Assembly (NCBI GenBank): GCA_027311065.1
Contig: DAICZP010000073.1
Coordinates: 29,133 to 93,132 of the forward strand
Source of the DNA: Thiomonas sp.
GTDB taxonomy: Bacteria; Pseudomonadota; Gammaproteobacteria; Burkholderiales; Burkholderiaceae_C
Direction: 5' to 3'
Length of the DNA stretch: 64,000 bases
The first letter of the stretch is position 1. Each line of letters starts with the position of its first letter. The position numbers were made by a program, and so were the translations under genes. Positions 1 to 8,575 of the stretch are shown here, piece after piece. The notes under the pieces were generated by a model that worked only from the letters and a program-made list of their open reading frames with translations, made no database searches and had not been told where the DNA came from.

Positions 1-1
1 C

Positions 2-1153
2 CTACGTGAGCGCAAGGTCTTCAAGATGTCGCTCGGCGCCTCGTGGAGCGACGAGGGAACCAAGGTTTTCGATTACTGCCTCAAGAACAGCTGCATCCTT
101 CTTGGCTGGGGTGGAGACATCGACTTCTCAGACTGCGACACTCGAGAGGCGATCGAGCGAAAGCTGAAGCAGGAGGCGCCAGACATCGAAAAGCCCGGAT
201 CGCACCTCCGCTTTGTCGACTGCTTCAAGCGCGAGATGAAGATTGGCGACCTAGTCATGGTTTCCTATGGAAATTCGAAGTTCCGCGGCATCGCGGAGGT
301 TGCCGACGACTACGAATTCGCCGAGGACGCTCCTTTCCATCAGATGCGTCGGGTGCGCTGGCTCGCTACTTCCGCCGATGGTTGGTCCGCATCCGATCTC
401 TACGAGAAGGCCGTTGTGATGTCGACGCTGTATGTACTTGGCGCCGACAACATCAACTGGGAGACGCTCCAGGGGATTGTTGGCGTGCCGGAGCCAGCGC
501 AAGGCGCACAGCAGCATGTCATCATCATCGACGAGATCAACCGCGCCAACATCTCCAAGGTCTTCGGCGAACTCATCACGCTCATCGAACCCGACAAGCG
601 AGCGGGCGCGCCGAACGCCGTGACGGTGAGACTGCCCTACTCCGGTGAGGACTTCAGCGTCCCGTCCAACCTGCACATCATCGGGACGATGAACACCGCG
701 GACAGATCCATCGCGCTGCTCGACACGGCCCTTCGTCGGCGCTTCGACTTCGTGGAAGTGATGCCGGACCCGGCGCTCTTGCGTGGGGTCGAGATCGAGG
801 GCGTCGATTTGGAGCAACTGCTGCGCGCGCTCAACGAGCGTATTGAAGTCCTCTACGACCGGGACCACACGATTGGGCACGCCTACTTTCTGGGGGTGAC
901 GACCCTGTCTGATTTGGAGGCGGTGTTCCGAAGGAAGGTCCTTCCTCTGCTGCAGGAGTACTTCTTCGAGAACTGGGCCAAGGTGCGCCGTGTGCTCAGC
1001 GACCGCGGAGACGGAGACTTCATCCGCAGAGTCATCAGGCCAGCCCTTGCCGTGGACGACGACGATGGCGATCAGGGCGAGCCGACCTTCGTCTACTCCG
1101 TGAACCCCGCGACGTTTCCGGTCCAAGCGTATCAACGTATATACGCGGGCTAG
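2..1153 (+). CDS. mcrB: McrB-type AAA+ restriction subunit, 5'-truncated by window edge; EVE/PUA-like segment followed by Walker B and downstream AAA motifs
   Basis: Frame stays open upstream of ATG at 26 (LRERKVFKMSLG...). Motifs VIIIDEINRANISKVFGELITLIEPDKR, NLHIIGTMNTADRSIALLDTALRRRF; followed directly by McrC. Confidence 0.85.
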   Translation, partial: LRERKVFKMSLGASWSDEGTKVFDYCLKNSCILLGWGGDIDFSDCDTREAIERKLKQEAPDIEKPGSHLRFVDCFKREMKIGDLVMVSYGNSKFRGIAEVADDYEFAEDAPFHQMRRVRWLATSADGWSASDLYEKAVVMSTLYVLGADNINWETLQGIVGVPEPAQGAQQHVIIIDEINRANISKVFGELITLIEPDKRAGAPNAVTVRLPYSGEDFSVPSNLHIIGTMNTADRSIALLDTALRRRFDFVEVMPDPALLRGVEIEGVDLEQLLRALNERIEVLYDRDHTIGHAYFLGVTTLSDLEAVFRRKVLPLLQEYFFENWAKVRRVLSDRGDGDFIRRVIRPALAVDDDDGDQGEPTFVYSVNPATFPVQAYQRIYAG

Positions 1154-1156
1154 CCG

Positions 1157-2440
1157 ATGCACGCAGTACTTCAAGTCGGGGAATTCGAACAGATCACCTG
1201 CGGGCCCTGTTGGGATGCGCAAGGGCGCGCGGTGACTTCGGCGCAGCGCAGCCAGCTTGAGCGCATCAGCGAGGCATTTCGCAGGGCTCGGGGCAAGCCT
1301 GTCTTCGCCAACGGTCCCCGCGGAAGTCTTGTGGCCCAGAACTTCGTGGGTGTCGTCTGCCTGGGGCGGTGCCAGGTCGAAATCCTGCCGAAGGTCGGGG
1401 GCGCGATGCGCAAAAGCCTCTTGCCGATGATCGCCGCAACGCTCGATCTCGTCGTTGACGGACAGCCATCAGGGCAGGTCGGGGAGTCAGATGAGTCGGT
1501 TCTGGAACCCATCATCCGGTTGTTCTGCTCGGAGCTTTGGGGCGCCGTGAGGCGGGGGATGATCCACCAGTACGTCAAGCGCGAGGAAAACCTGGCAGTC
1601 ATGCGTGGCAAGCTGCAGGTTGCGAACCAGTTGCGCCACAACTTGGCGCGGGTGGAGAGGCTGCATTGCGAGTTCGATGAATTCTCGCAGGACAACAGCC
1701 TCAACCGCCTTCTCAAGGCCGCATTGCGCCTGCTGTTGGGCGTGACCCGGAGCGCCACGAATGCGAGAAGCCTCTCTGAGCTGCTGTTCTGCTTTCAGGA
1801 CGTTGCGGATACGCCACCCATCTCCGCGCTGTGTCAGAGCGTCAAGCTCGATCGCATGAGCGAGCGCTATCGCCCACTTGTCGAGCTGGCCCGGCTGTTC
1901 CTCCGGGCGACCACCCCGGACGTCGTCTCCGGAGATGCGCATGGCTTCTCGTTCCTGTTCGACATGAACGAATTGTTCGAGGAGTACGTGGGACGCCAGG
2001 TACGCGCTGCGTTGCGGCCTCTGGGCTTTCAGGTCTCGCTGCAAGGACCAAAGCGCCATCTGGCGCGGTTGGCCAGCGGATCTCCCGCATTCGAGCTTCG
2101 CCCCGACATCGTGAACTCACGGGACGGGCGGGTCAGCCTCATCATCGACACCAAGTGGAAGCGCCTGAAGGAGGACGAGCGGCGCGAGGGAGTCTCATCC
2201 GCCGATGCGTATCAGATGTTCGCGTACGCGGAGCGCTACGACGCGCAAGACGTCGTGCTCCTTTACCCGCATCACTCGGGCCTGGGCGCTTGGACCCCAC
2301 GACGCGCGGAATACCACCTGGGTCACGCCGATGGCTTCGGCAAGAGGCGCGTGGCGATCTCGACGGTCGACCTTACGAACCTTTCGACGGTCCGACCACA
2401 GCTGCTCGCCTTGGTGGCGGAAGGCGACCGGCGTCATTGA
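1157..2440 (+). CDS. mcrC: McrC-like 5-methylcytosine restriction system component
   Basis: 427 aa, McrC-like N-terminus (GPRGSLVAQNFVGVVCLGRCQVEILPKV) and nuclease-like C-terminus (LRPDIV...LIIDTKWKRL); 3 bp after mcrB stop. Confidence 0.85.
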   Translation: MHAVLQVGEFEQITCGPCWDAQGRAVTSAQRSQLERISEAFRRARGKPVFANGPRGSLVAQNFVGVVCLGRCQVEILPKVGGAMRKSLLPMIAATLDLVVDGQPSGQVGESDESVLEPIIRLFCSELWGAVRRGMIHQYVKREENLAVMRGKLQVANQLRHNLARVERLHCEFDEFSQDNSLNRLLKAALRLLLGVTRSATNARSLSELLFCFQDVADTPPISALCQSVKLDRMSERYRPLVELARLFLRATTPDVVSGDAHGFSFLFDMNELFEEYVGRQVRAALRPLGFQVSLQGPKRHLARLASGSPAFELRPDIVNSRDGRVSLIIDTKWKRLKEDERREGVSSADAYQMFAYAERYDAQDVVLLYPHHSGLGAWTPRRAEYHLGHADGFGKRRVAISTVDLTNLSTVRPQLLALVAEGDRRH

Positions 2441-2601
2441 CAGGCAAAGCGCTTGCGCCGCCCGCGCCCAATGTCACCTGCCTGTCGGTCAAATCGCTAC
2501 GGCGGTGCCTGAGGTCCTCAAGGGCCTATGCGCTGCGCCAACAGCGGGCAAGGGGCAGGCACAGTTGCACTTGCAAAGTCATGATGCACATGATACGGTG
2601 C

Positions 2602-2617
2602 ACCAATTTGGTATACT
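2602..2617 (+). promoter_or_regulatory. Candidate TA promoter/operator: ACCAATTTGGT dyad overlapping TATACT -10
   Basis: ACCAA-T-TTGGT at 2602-2612 and TATACT at 2612-2617, 11 bp before toxin ATG (2628). Confidence 0.4.
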
Positions 2618-2627
2618 AAACGTCGCG

Positions 2628-2957
2628 ATGAAGATCTCCTTCATTGACGCGGGCATGGAGACGCTTTGCAGACAGACGAAGGTGTCAGTCAAGAAGCTCG
2701 GGCCGTTGTCTGCCAGGAAGCTCCAGACCCGGTTGGCGGAGCTTTTCAACGCCAAGTGCGTGACCGAATTGATTGCTGGGGCGCCGCATCCCCTGAAAGG
2801 GGATCGGGCGGGCGAGTTCGCGGTGTCCCTGCATGGAGGAGATCGACTTGTGTTTCGACCCGCGCAGCGGCCGGTACCGATTCGTACAGACGGTTCGATC
2901 GACTGGTCTGTGGTGACGGAAATAGTGATCATTGAAGCTGGGGACTACCATGACTAG
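2628..2957 (+). CDS. HigB/RelE-superfamily toxin
   Basis: 109 aa MKISFIDAGMETLC...LHGGDRLVFRPAQ...VTEIVIIEAGDYHD; overlaps the next XRE gene. Confidence 0.7.
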   Translation: MKISFIDAGMETLCRQTKVSVKKLGPLSARKLQTRLAELFNAKCVTELIAGAPHPLKGDRAGEFAVSLHGGDRLVFRPAQRPVPIRTDGSIDWSVVTEIVIIEAGDYHD

Positions 2958-4092
2958 CGCCGCCAACCAGGCGTTCGCGACGCTTGCAGAATTTTCGCCT
3001 GACTGGATCAGCGCGCCGGGCGACACGATCGTCGACCTATTGGAAGAACGAGGCTGGACTCAGGCCGAGCTTGCGCTGCGGACGGGCTTTACTCGCAAGC
3101 ACATCAATCAGCTACTGAAGGGCGATGCGCCAATCTCCGAGGAGACGGCGCTGAAGCTCGAACGAGTGCTCGGCAGTACGGCTCGGTTCTGGCTGGGTCT
3201 TGAAGCTCAGTACAGGGAACAGCTGGGTCGCAGGGAGGATTTGGACCAGTTGGCTGGCGAGACAGGCTGGCTCAAGGAGCTTCCTCTCGCTGACATGGTT
3301 CGCTTCGGGTGGGTCAAGAAGTCCATCGACAAGGCACGGCAAGTCGATGAGTGTCTTCGATACTTTGCGGTATCCAGCGTAAGTGCTTGGCGGGCTCAGT
3401 ATGAACAGCCAGTAGCTGCGTATAGAGCCTCAGCTACCTTGAGAAGAACTCCGGCAGCAGTGTCAGCTTGGTTGAGAGAAGGTGAGAGGCGGGCTGCCAC
3501 GTTGCGCTGTGGCGAATTTGATCAGCGGAAGTTTGAGTCGGCACTGGTTTTCGCGCGTGGACTGACGCGAGAACGATCGCCGTCACGGTTTTTTGTCCAA
3601 CTTGCTGAGGCTTGCAGCAGCGCTGGCGTTGCCGTCGTGATTGCCCCGGCGCCGAAGGGCTGTCCAGTCAACGGTGCGACGAAGTGGTTGTCTCCGACCC
3701 GTGCGTTGATTCTGCTGAGCGTGAGAGGAAAGTCTGACGACAAGCTGTGGTTCACGTTCTTCCATGAGGCAGCGCATCTGCTCAAGCATGGAAAGCGCCT
3801 CACTTTCCTAGACATCCTTGGCGAAGATGGCCTATCGGATGGAGAGGAGCGAGAAGCCAATGACTTCGCAAGGGACTTCCTGCTGCCGATGGAGGCCATT
3901 CGCACTTTTACGAAGGCTGGAGTATTTTCTGCCGCCCGGGTCGAAGCATTTGCTGAGCAGCAAGGAGTATCGCCTGGAATAGTTGTGGGACGCCTTCAGT
4001 TCGACGGCTTGCTGCCATGGACGCAACTCAACGATCTCAAGGTCAAGTACGTCTGGAATCACGAAGCCCAAAAAACGGAGGGCACGGCGTAG
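2950..4092 (+). CDS. HigA-type XRE antitoxin fused to ImmA/IrrE metallopeptidase-like domain
   Basis: N-terminal HTH (RGWTQAELALRTGFTRKHINQLLKGDAPISEETALKLERVLG) and C-terminal FHEAAHLLKHGKR zincin motif; 8-bp overlap with toxin. Confidence 0.8.
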   Translation: MTSAANQAFATLAEFSPDWISAPGDTIVDLLEERGWTQAELALRTGFTRKHINQLLKGDAPISEETALKLERVLGSTARFWLGLEAQYREQLGRREDLDQLAGETGWLKELPLADMVRFGWVKKSIDKARQVDECLRYFAVSSVSAWRAQYEQPVAAYRASATLRRTPAAVSAWLREGERRAATLRCGEFDQRKFESALVFARGLTRERSPSRFFVQLAEACSSAGVAVVIAPAPKGCPVNGATKWLSPTRALILLSVRGKSDDKLWFTFFHEAAHLLKHGKRLTFLDILGEDGLSDGEEREANDFARDFLLPMEAIRTFTKAGVFSAARVEAFAEQQGVSPGIVVGRLQFDGLLPWTQLNDLKVKYVWNHEAQKTEGTA

Positions 4093-4272
4093 AACGATAT
4101 TCATATCGCATCCATGACCTCGTCCAAGCAATGATGTTTTTGAGAGCGAGAGCTGACGTCGTTCGTGTCACATCGAATCCGCGCGAGTTCGACGACGTTG
4201 CCTGACCCCCGATGGCCACTTCAAATTCCCCCACTTATGGCCAGTCAAACTCCTCCATGCAGGACGAGCGGA

Positions 4273-5037
4273 TTATGAGGCATCGGCGGTGACGGCGATG
4301 CGCGCGGCGGCCTCCTTGAGGCGGTAGCTGCGGCCCTCGAACTCGAGCATGGCGGCGCGATGCATGAGACGGTCGAGGATGGTGGTGGCCATGGTGGCGT
4401 CGCTGAGGTACTTGCCCCAGTCCTGCACGACGCGGTTGGAGGTGACGATGATGGAGCGGCGGTGCTTGTAGCGCTGGTGGACGATGGCCTGCAGCAGTTC
4501 GGCCGCGGCGTCGCCGATGCGCCGGGCCAGGAACAGGTCGTCGAGCACGAGCAGGTCGGGCTCGATCCAGGCCCGCAGCAGCGTGGCCTGCTCCGGCGTG
4601 CTGGCCAGGGCGTAGCGGGCGAACTCGGTGTCGGCCTCGACGTAGCGCACGTCATAGCCCTGCAGCGTGGCCTGGTAGGCCACGGCCTTGGCCACATGGC
4701 TCTTGCCGGTGCCGGGCTTGCCGATGATCAGCGCGTTGGCGCCGTCGCCGAGGAACTTGAGGGTGTGCAGCTCGAAGCAGGCCGCACGCGGCAGCTTGGG
4801 GTTGAAGCGCCAGTCGAAGTCGGCAAGCGTCGGGCGTTCATCCAGGCGCGATTGCTTGAAGCGCCGCTCGGTGAGGCGCGAGTGGCGCCGGTCGAGCTCG
4901 TCCTGCAGCATGGCGCCCAGGGTGCTCAGGAACGGCTCCTGGCTGCTCTGCGCCTGCAGCACGCGGGTGGACAGCGTATCGGCGATGCCCGAGAGGCGCA
5001 GCTCGCGCAGGGCTCGTTCGATCTCATTGAGGGTCAT
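4273..5037 (-). CDS. istB: IS21-family helper ATPase IstB
   Basis: GKPGTGKSHVAKAVAYQA, LLVLDDLFLARR, IIVTSNRVVQDWGKYLSDATMATTILDRLMHRA. Confidence 0.93.
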   Translation of the reverse strand: MTLNEIERALRELRLSGIADTLSTRVLQAQSSQEPFLSTLGAMLQDELDRRHSRLTERRFKQSRLDERPTLADFDWRFNPKLPRAACFELHTLKFLGDGANALIIGKPGTGKSHVAKAVAYQATLQGYDVRYVEADTEFARYALASTPEQATLLRAWIEPDLLVLDDLFLARRIGDAAAELLQAIVHQRYKHRRSIIVTSNRVVQDWGKYLSDATMATTILDRLMHRAAMLEFEGRSYRLKEAAARIAVTADAS

Positions 5038-6604
5038 GCTGGGGGCTCCTGTCGTGGGTGAGGGAATCGGCGGCGGCACGGGCGAACAGGTCGGCGTACT
5101 CCTCGGCCGGACGGATCAGCTCGTGCTGCTGGGTCAGCGGCTCGGCGCTCGGGGCGGCATCCAGGGCCTGCAAGGCCTCAGTGACGAGCCGCTCGGTCAG
5201 CGCCTTGACGTGGCGATAGCTGTAGACGCCCTCCTGCAGCGCGCGGGCGCAGGCGGCGTCGACCAGGCGGCGGGGGTAGCGCTCGGCCAGCGAGACGATG
5301 CCCCAGAGCTTGCGCTGGCCCACGCGGCCTTCGACGGCGAACAGCAGCTCGCACAGGCGCAGGGCCTCGGAGCCGATGGCGCGCGCCTGGGCCAGGATGC
5401 GGCGAGTCTCGCGCGAGGGGTTGAACACGCGCTCCTCGGTGGGCAGGACCACGGTGCCGGGGTGCTCGGCGCGGTCATGGGTGCGCAGCAGCTCCTGGGT
5501 CTTGAGGTCGCGGATCTCGATGCGCCGGGCATAGATGCGCACCAGCACCTGGCTGCCGATGCGCGCCGGGCGCGCGGCGTAGCTGCAGTGGTCGACGCGC
5601 ACGCAGCTGTCGTCGGCGACGGTGCGCTCGGCCTCGGTGAAGTACTGCATGCCCAGCACCGGCAGCGGCTGCAGGTGGGCGCGCTCCTCCTCGAACATGG
5701 CCTGCACCTGCCGGCGCGCGCTGCCGTGGATGCGCGGCGCAGCCCACTTGGTCTCCCAGTGCTCGAGAAAGGCGTTGTGCTCCTCCAGGCTCTCGAAGCG
5801 ACGGCCCTTGAGGGCGGTGGCCTGGGTGTGCCCGATGGCGTTCTCGACGCTGCCCTTGCGGTTGGGGTCGCGCACCCGCGCCGGGTCGGCGATCACGCCG
5901 TAGTGCTGGAGCGTGGCGGCGTAGACCTTGTTGAGCTCGGGCTCGTACAGGTCGGGCTTGACGACGCCTTCCTTGAGGTTGTCGAGCACCACGTAGTGGG
6001 CCGAGCCGCCGAAGTAGCGCCAGGCCTGCTCGTGCAGTTCGGCCCAGACCTGCTGGCTGGACTTCCAGACCACACGGCGGAAGCTGCGCCGGGAGTAGCG
6101 CAGCGTGGCCACGAACAGACGCGGGCGGCGGTAGCGCGAACTGCCGGGCACGCGCGTGAGCGCGCCCTCGCCGTAATCGACCTGCATCTCCTCGCCGGGG
6201 GCGAACTCCAGGCGATCGAACTGCTCGGGCTCGCGCACCTTGAGCCGGGCCACGAAGCGCTTGACCGAGTTGTAGTGGCCGGCGAAGCCGAACTGGTCGA
6301 CCAGGTCCTGGTAGATCGCGGTGGCGTTGCGCTTCAGACGCAGCTGGGCCTCGATGAAGGCCCGGTGCGGCTCGCACAGCGACGTCGTCGAGGCGGTCGG
6401 CGCCGGTGGCCGGGGTGGAGGAGTTTGCTCGGCCGAGCCGGTGGCCACCCCGGGGGAGTTTGCTTCGCCCTCCCCAAAGCGCTGCGCGTAGGCGCGGATC
6501 GTCTTGCGGTCGATCCCCGTCAAGCGCGCGATCTCCCGCTGGCTGCTGCCCTTGCGCAGCAGCGTCCAGATGGTCGTTTGCAAATGCGGCTTCAAGACGT
6601 TCAC
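5024..6604 (-). CDS. istA: IS21-family transposase IstA
   Basis: 526 aa, N-terminal HTH (SQREIARLTGIDRKTIRAYAQR) and DDE core (MQVDYGEGAL, YVVLDNLKEGVVKPDLY, GSVENAIGHTQ). Confidence 0.92.
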   Translation of the reverse strand: MNVLKPHLQTTIWTLLRKGSSQREIARLTGIDRKTIRAYAQRFGEGEANSPGVATGSAEQTPPPRPPAPTASTTSLCEPHRAFIEAQLRLKRNATAIYQDLVDQFGFAGHYNSVKRFVARLKVREPEQFDRLEFAPGEEMQVDYGEGALTRVPGSSRYRRPRLFVATLRYSRRSFRRVVWKSSQQVWAELHEQAWRYFGGSAHYVVLDNLKEGVVKPDLYEPELNKVYAATLQHYGVIADPARVRDPNRKGSVENAIGHTQATALKGRRFESLEEHNAFLEHWETKWAAPRIHGSARRQVQAMFEEERAHLQPLPVLGMQYFTEAERTVADDSCVRVDHCSYAARPARIGSQVLVRIYARRIEIRDLKTQELLRTHDRAEHPGTVVLPTEERVFNPSRETRRILAQARAIGSEALRLCELLFAVEGRVGQRKLWGIVSLAERYPRRLVDAACARALQEGVYSYRHVKALTERLVTEALQALDAAPSAEPLTQQHELIRPAEEYADLFARAAADSLTHDRSPQHDPQ

Positions 6605-6762
6605 TCCTGGCCCCTCTCCTGTGGAGGGGCGAAAGTAACGTCCTGCCAGACCTCTGGCCGCCGGCGTGCTCGCCGGCCTGTCAGCGCGTCATCGCGCCGT
6701 GGCCAGGGTGGGGGAATTTAGGTGGCCAAAGGTGGGGGAGTTTGGGTGGCCATCGGGGTGCA

Positions 6763-6855
6763 GTCAAGCAGACAGGCGGAAACATTACCCGCGCTGCTTC
6801 TCTTCTTGGCATTTCGAGATCCCAGTTGGATTATCGCTGCAAGAAGCTCGACTAG
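6763..6855 (+). pseudogene. C-terminal Fis-type HTH remnant of an NtrC-like (sigma-54) activator
   Basis: VKQTGGNITRAASLLGISRSQLDYRCKKLD* directly abutting the IS21 right end. Confidence 0.7.
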
Positions 6856-6998
6856 GGCGTGTTAGCGCGAATTGCCCCGATGGCGCAGTGAGCGACACGG
6901 CTGCGCATAGCCCCGAGCATTGTCTGCCCTAGCGACGAGGCAAAGTCGGCATGACCAATCTGCAGGTCGTCAATTCCATGAACCGCCCCGGGGCGGTT

Positions 6999-7231
6999 CA
7001 GTAGAGAATGGCATGATTGAGTCATTCAATGGCCGCCTGCGCGACGAGTGCCTGAACACGAACGTGTTCACCTCGATCGATGATGCGCGCCGCACCCTTG
7101 AAGCTTGGAGGCAGGACTACAACGAGCATCGCCCGCACAGCTCCCTCGGTCACCTGACCCCGAGGGAGTTCATTCGAAAAGGCCAGGACAACCCGTCACA
7201 GACGGCTGGATTCTCGTTTAGAACTGCCTGA
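6999..7231 (+). pseudogene. IS3-family transposase OrfB C-terminal remnant
   Basis: ENGMIESFNGRLRDECLNTNVFTSIDDARRTLEAWRQDYNEHRPHSSLGHLTPREF. Confidence 0.85.
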
Positions 7232-7383
7232 AATTCGGTCCGACCTCAAGAAGCGGAAGTCTCTATTTTTAACCTGTCTCCCATGCGGGGAAGCCTACGT
7301 CCCCATCGGTTCGACAACTGGCACACGATTTACACGCGCATGCGGCGTTGCGCTAAGGCCGGCGCGCTGGACTTGTCTGCTTC

Positions 7384-7666
7384 TTGGCCAAGTTAGGGCC
7401 GCTCATGCCTGAGCTGTTACCACCGTTCGGCATAAAGGGGCGGATTGTCGAGCACGGGGCATTCTGGACCAACTTCGCTGGCGGTGCCCTCAGGCAGGTG
7501 CCAGGAAATCGACGCCTATCGCGACATTGTTGGCGGAGTTCAGCAGCTCGCGCGTGGAATGAGCGGCAGCAAGGAAGGCGACCCGGACAAGGCTGTTCGA
7601 GCTGTAGCGCACGCACTGGATGCAGACGTGATGCCACTGTGGCTTCAACTGGCGCCGACGCGTTGA
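7384..7666 (+). pseudogene. Frameshifted short-chain dehydrogenase/reductase C-terminal remnant
   Basis: PFGIKGRIVEHGAFWTNFAG in one frame, DAYRDIVGGVQQLARGMSGSKEGDPDKAVRAVAHALDA in the next. Confidence 0.5.
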
Positions 7667-8141
7667 CCGCGGTGCGCAACCATTCTGTTCAATTGCTCAA
7701 GGGTCTGGACTGTTGCCGCCGACTGCGGAATGAGCCAGTTCAACGATAAATCGGTGAGCCATACCAATCATTGCGGAGCTCGCATGATGCTCCGGTATCG
7801 CCTCGCGGCAAAGGCTGAGTGCCCCCGTCAGCAGTTCTCCGAATTTTGGCTTATTTGGAGGTCGCCGGCAACAGCTCTGCACCGATGCCTCTTGACCGCT
7901 TGCTGTTTTCGTCGAGCGTTGCGACCAGTACAAACGACCCTTACGTCCTGCTGGAGCGAGGCCGCCAGTTCGCGGGGGCATGGGAGCTGATTTTCGACTT
8001 CTTGGCGCCCGAGATCACATTGGCAGCGCGGCCAAGCTGGGATTATGGGCTGAAGGTCAGGCGCTCCTGGACGGATTGTGCAAAATTTGCCGTGTCACAG
8101 CGTCTCCATAAACTTGAACGATCCTTGCAATCAACACCTTA

Positions 8142-8288
8142 GCCTTGGCTCAGCAGATGGATAATGTTGGCACCAACCTGCTCAACAAGAACCTGAGCAT
8201 CCAACCGATGCTGACAATCCGGCAGGGCTATGCGTTCAACGTGCTAGTGAACCGCACGATGATCCTGCCGCCGTATCCGTGGCAGTAA
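8142..8288 (+). pseudogene. VirB10/TrbI C-terminal remnant
   Basis: ALAQQMDNVGTNLLNKNLSIQPMLTIRQGYAFNVLVNRTMILPPYPWQ*. Confidence 0.65.
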
Positions 8289-8369
8289 GGCGCAAGCTAG
8301 CGGGTTCAGCATGGTACGGAATATGGTATGTATGCTTTATTGCATTGAAAATAAACGAAAAGTGTCTCT

Positions 8370-8383
8370 CACCCTTTCCGCCA
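8370..8383 (+). repeat. att-like core copy 1 (CACCCTTTCCGCCA)
   Basis: Identical 14-mer at 19456 and 27445; near integrase start; terminator follows. Confidence 0.65.
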
Positions 8384-8405
8384 GAATTCACCCGTCGATT
8401 TCCCT

Positions 8406-8430
8406 AAGCCATCCATCGTGATGGCTTTTT
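8406..8430 (+). terminator. Rho-independent terminator-like hairpin
   Basis: AAGCCATC-catcgt-GATGGCTT + TTT. Confidence 0.6.
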
Positions 8431-8575
8431 CTTTGGTAAATCAATGCGTTACATAGGGTCAAGGGTGCGTTTGCGTCAACACGCGTGACCGCTGGTTGAC
8501 GCCGATCGACAACCTTGCGGGGGTGATTTGGGGGCAATAGCATGGATTCCATCGTCCACTTGCCCCCAGCCCACC

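Larger units (their letters stand above)
4203..6762 (-). mobile_element. IS21-family insertion sequence (IstA + IstB) with terminal inverted repeats
   Basis: Left end TGACCCCCGATGGCCAC (4203-) and right end reverse complement TGCACCCCGATGGCCAC (to 6762); subterminal repeats of GTGGCCA..TGGGGGA(A/G)TTT type; istA/istB overlap. Confidence 0.85.

Noticed and set aside
26-1153. McrB-like protein appears to lack a Walker A motif.
   Set aside because: The frame is open into the window edge, and in related McrB proteins an EVE/PUA-like segment can sit between Walker A and Walker B, so Walker A most likely lies upstream of base 1.
4688-6721. Long + strand ORF (677 aa) antisense to istA/istB.
   Set aside because: Composition is typical of an antisense shadow of a high-GC gene; no recognisable domain and IstA/IstB are clearly coding.
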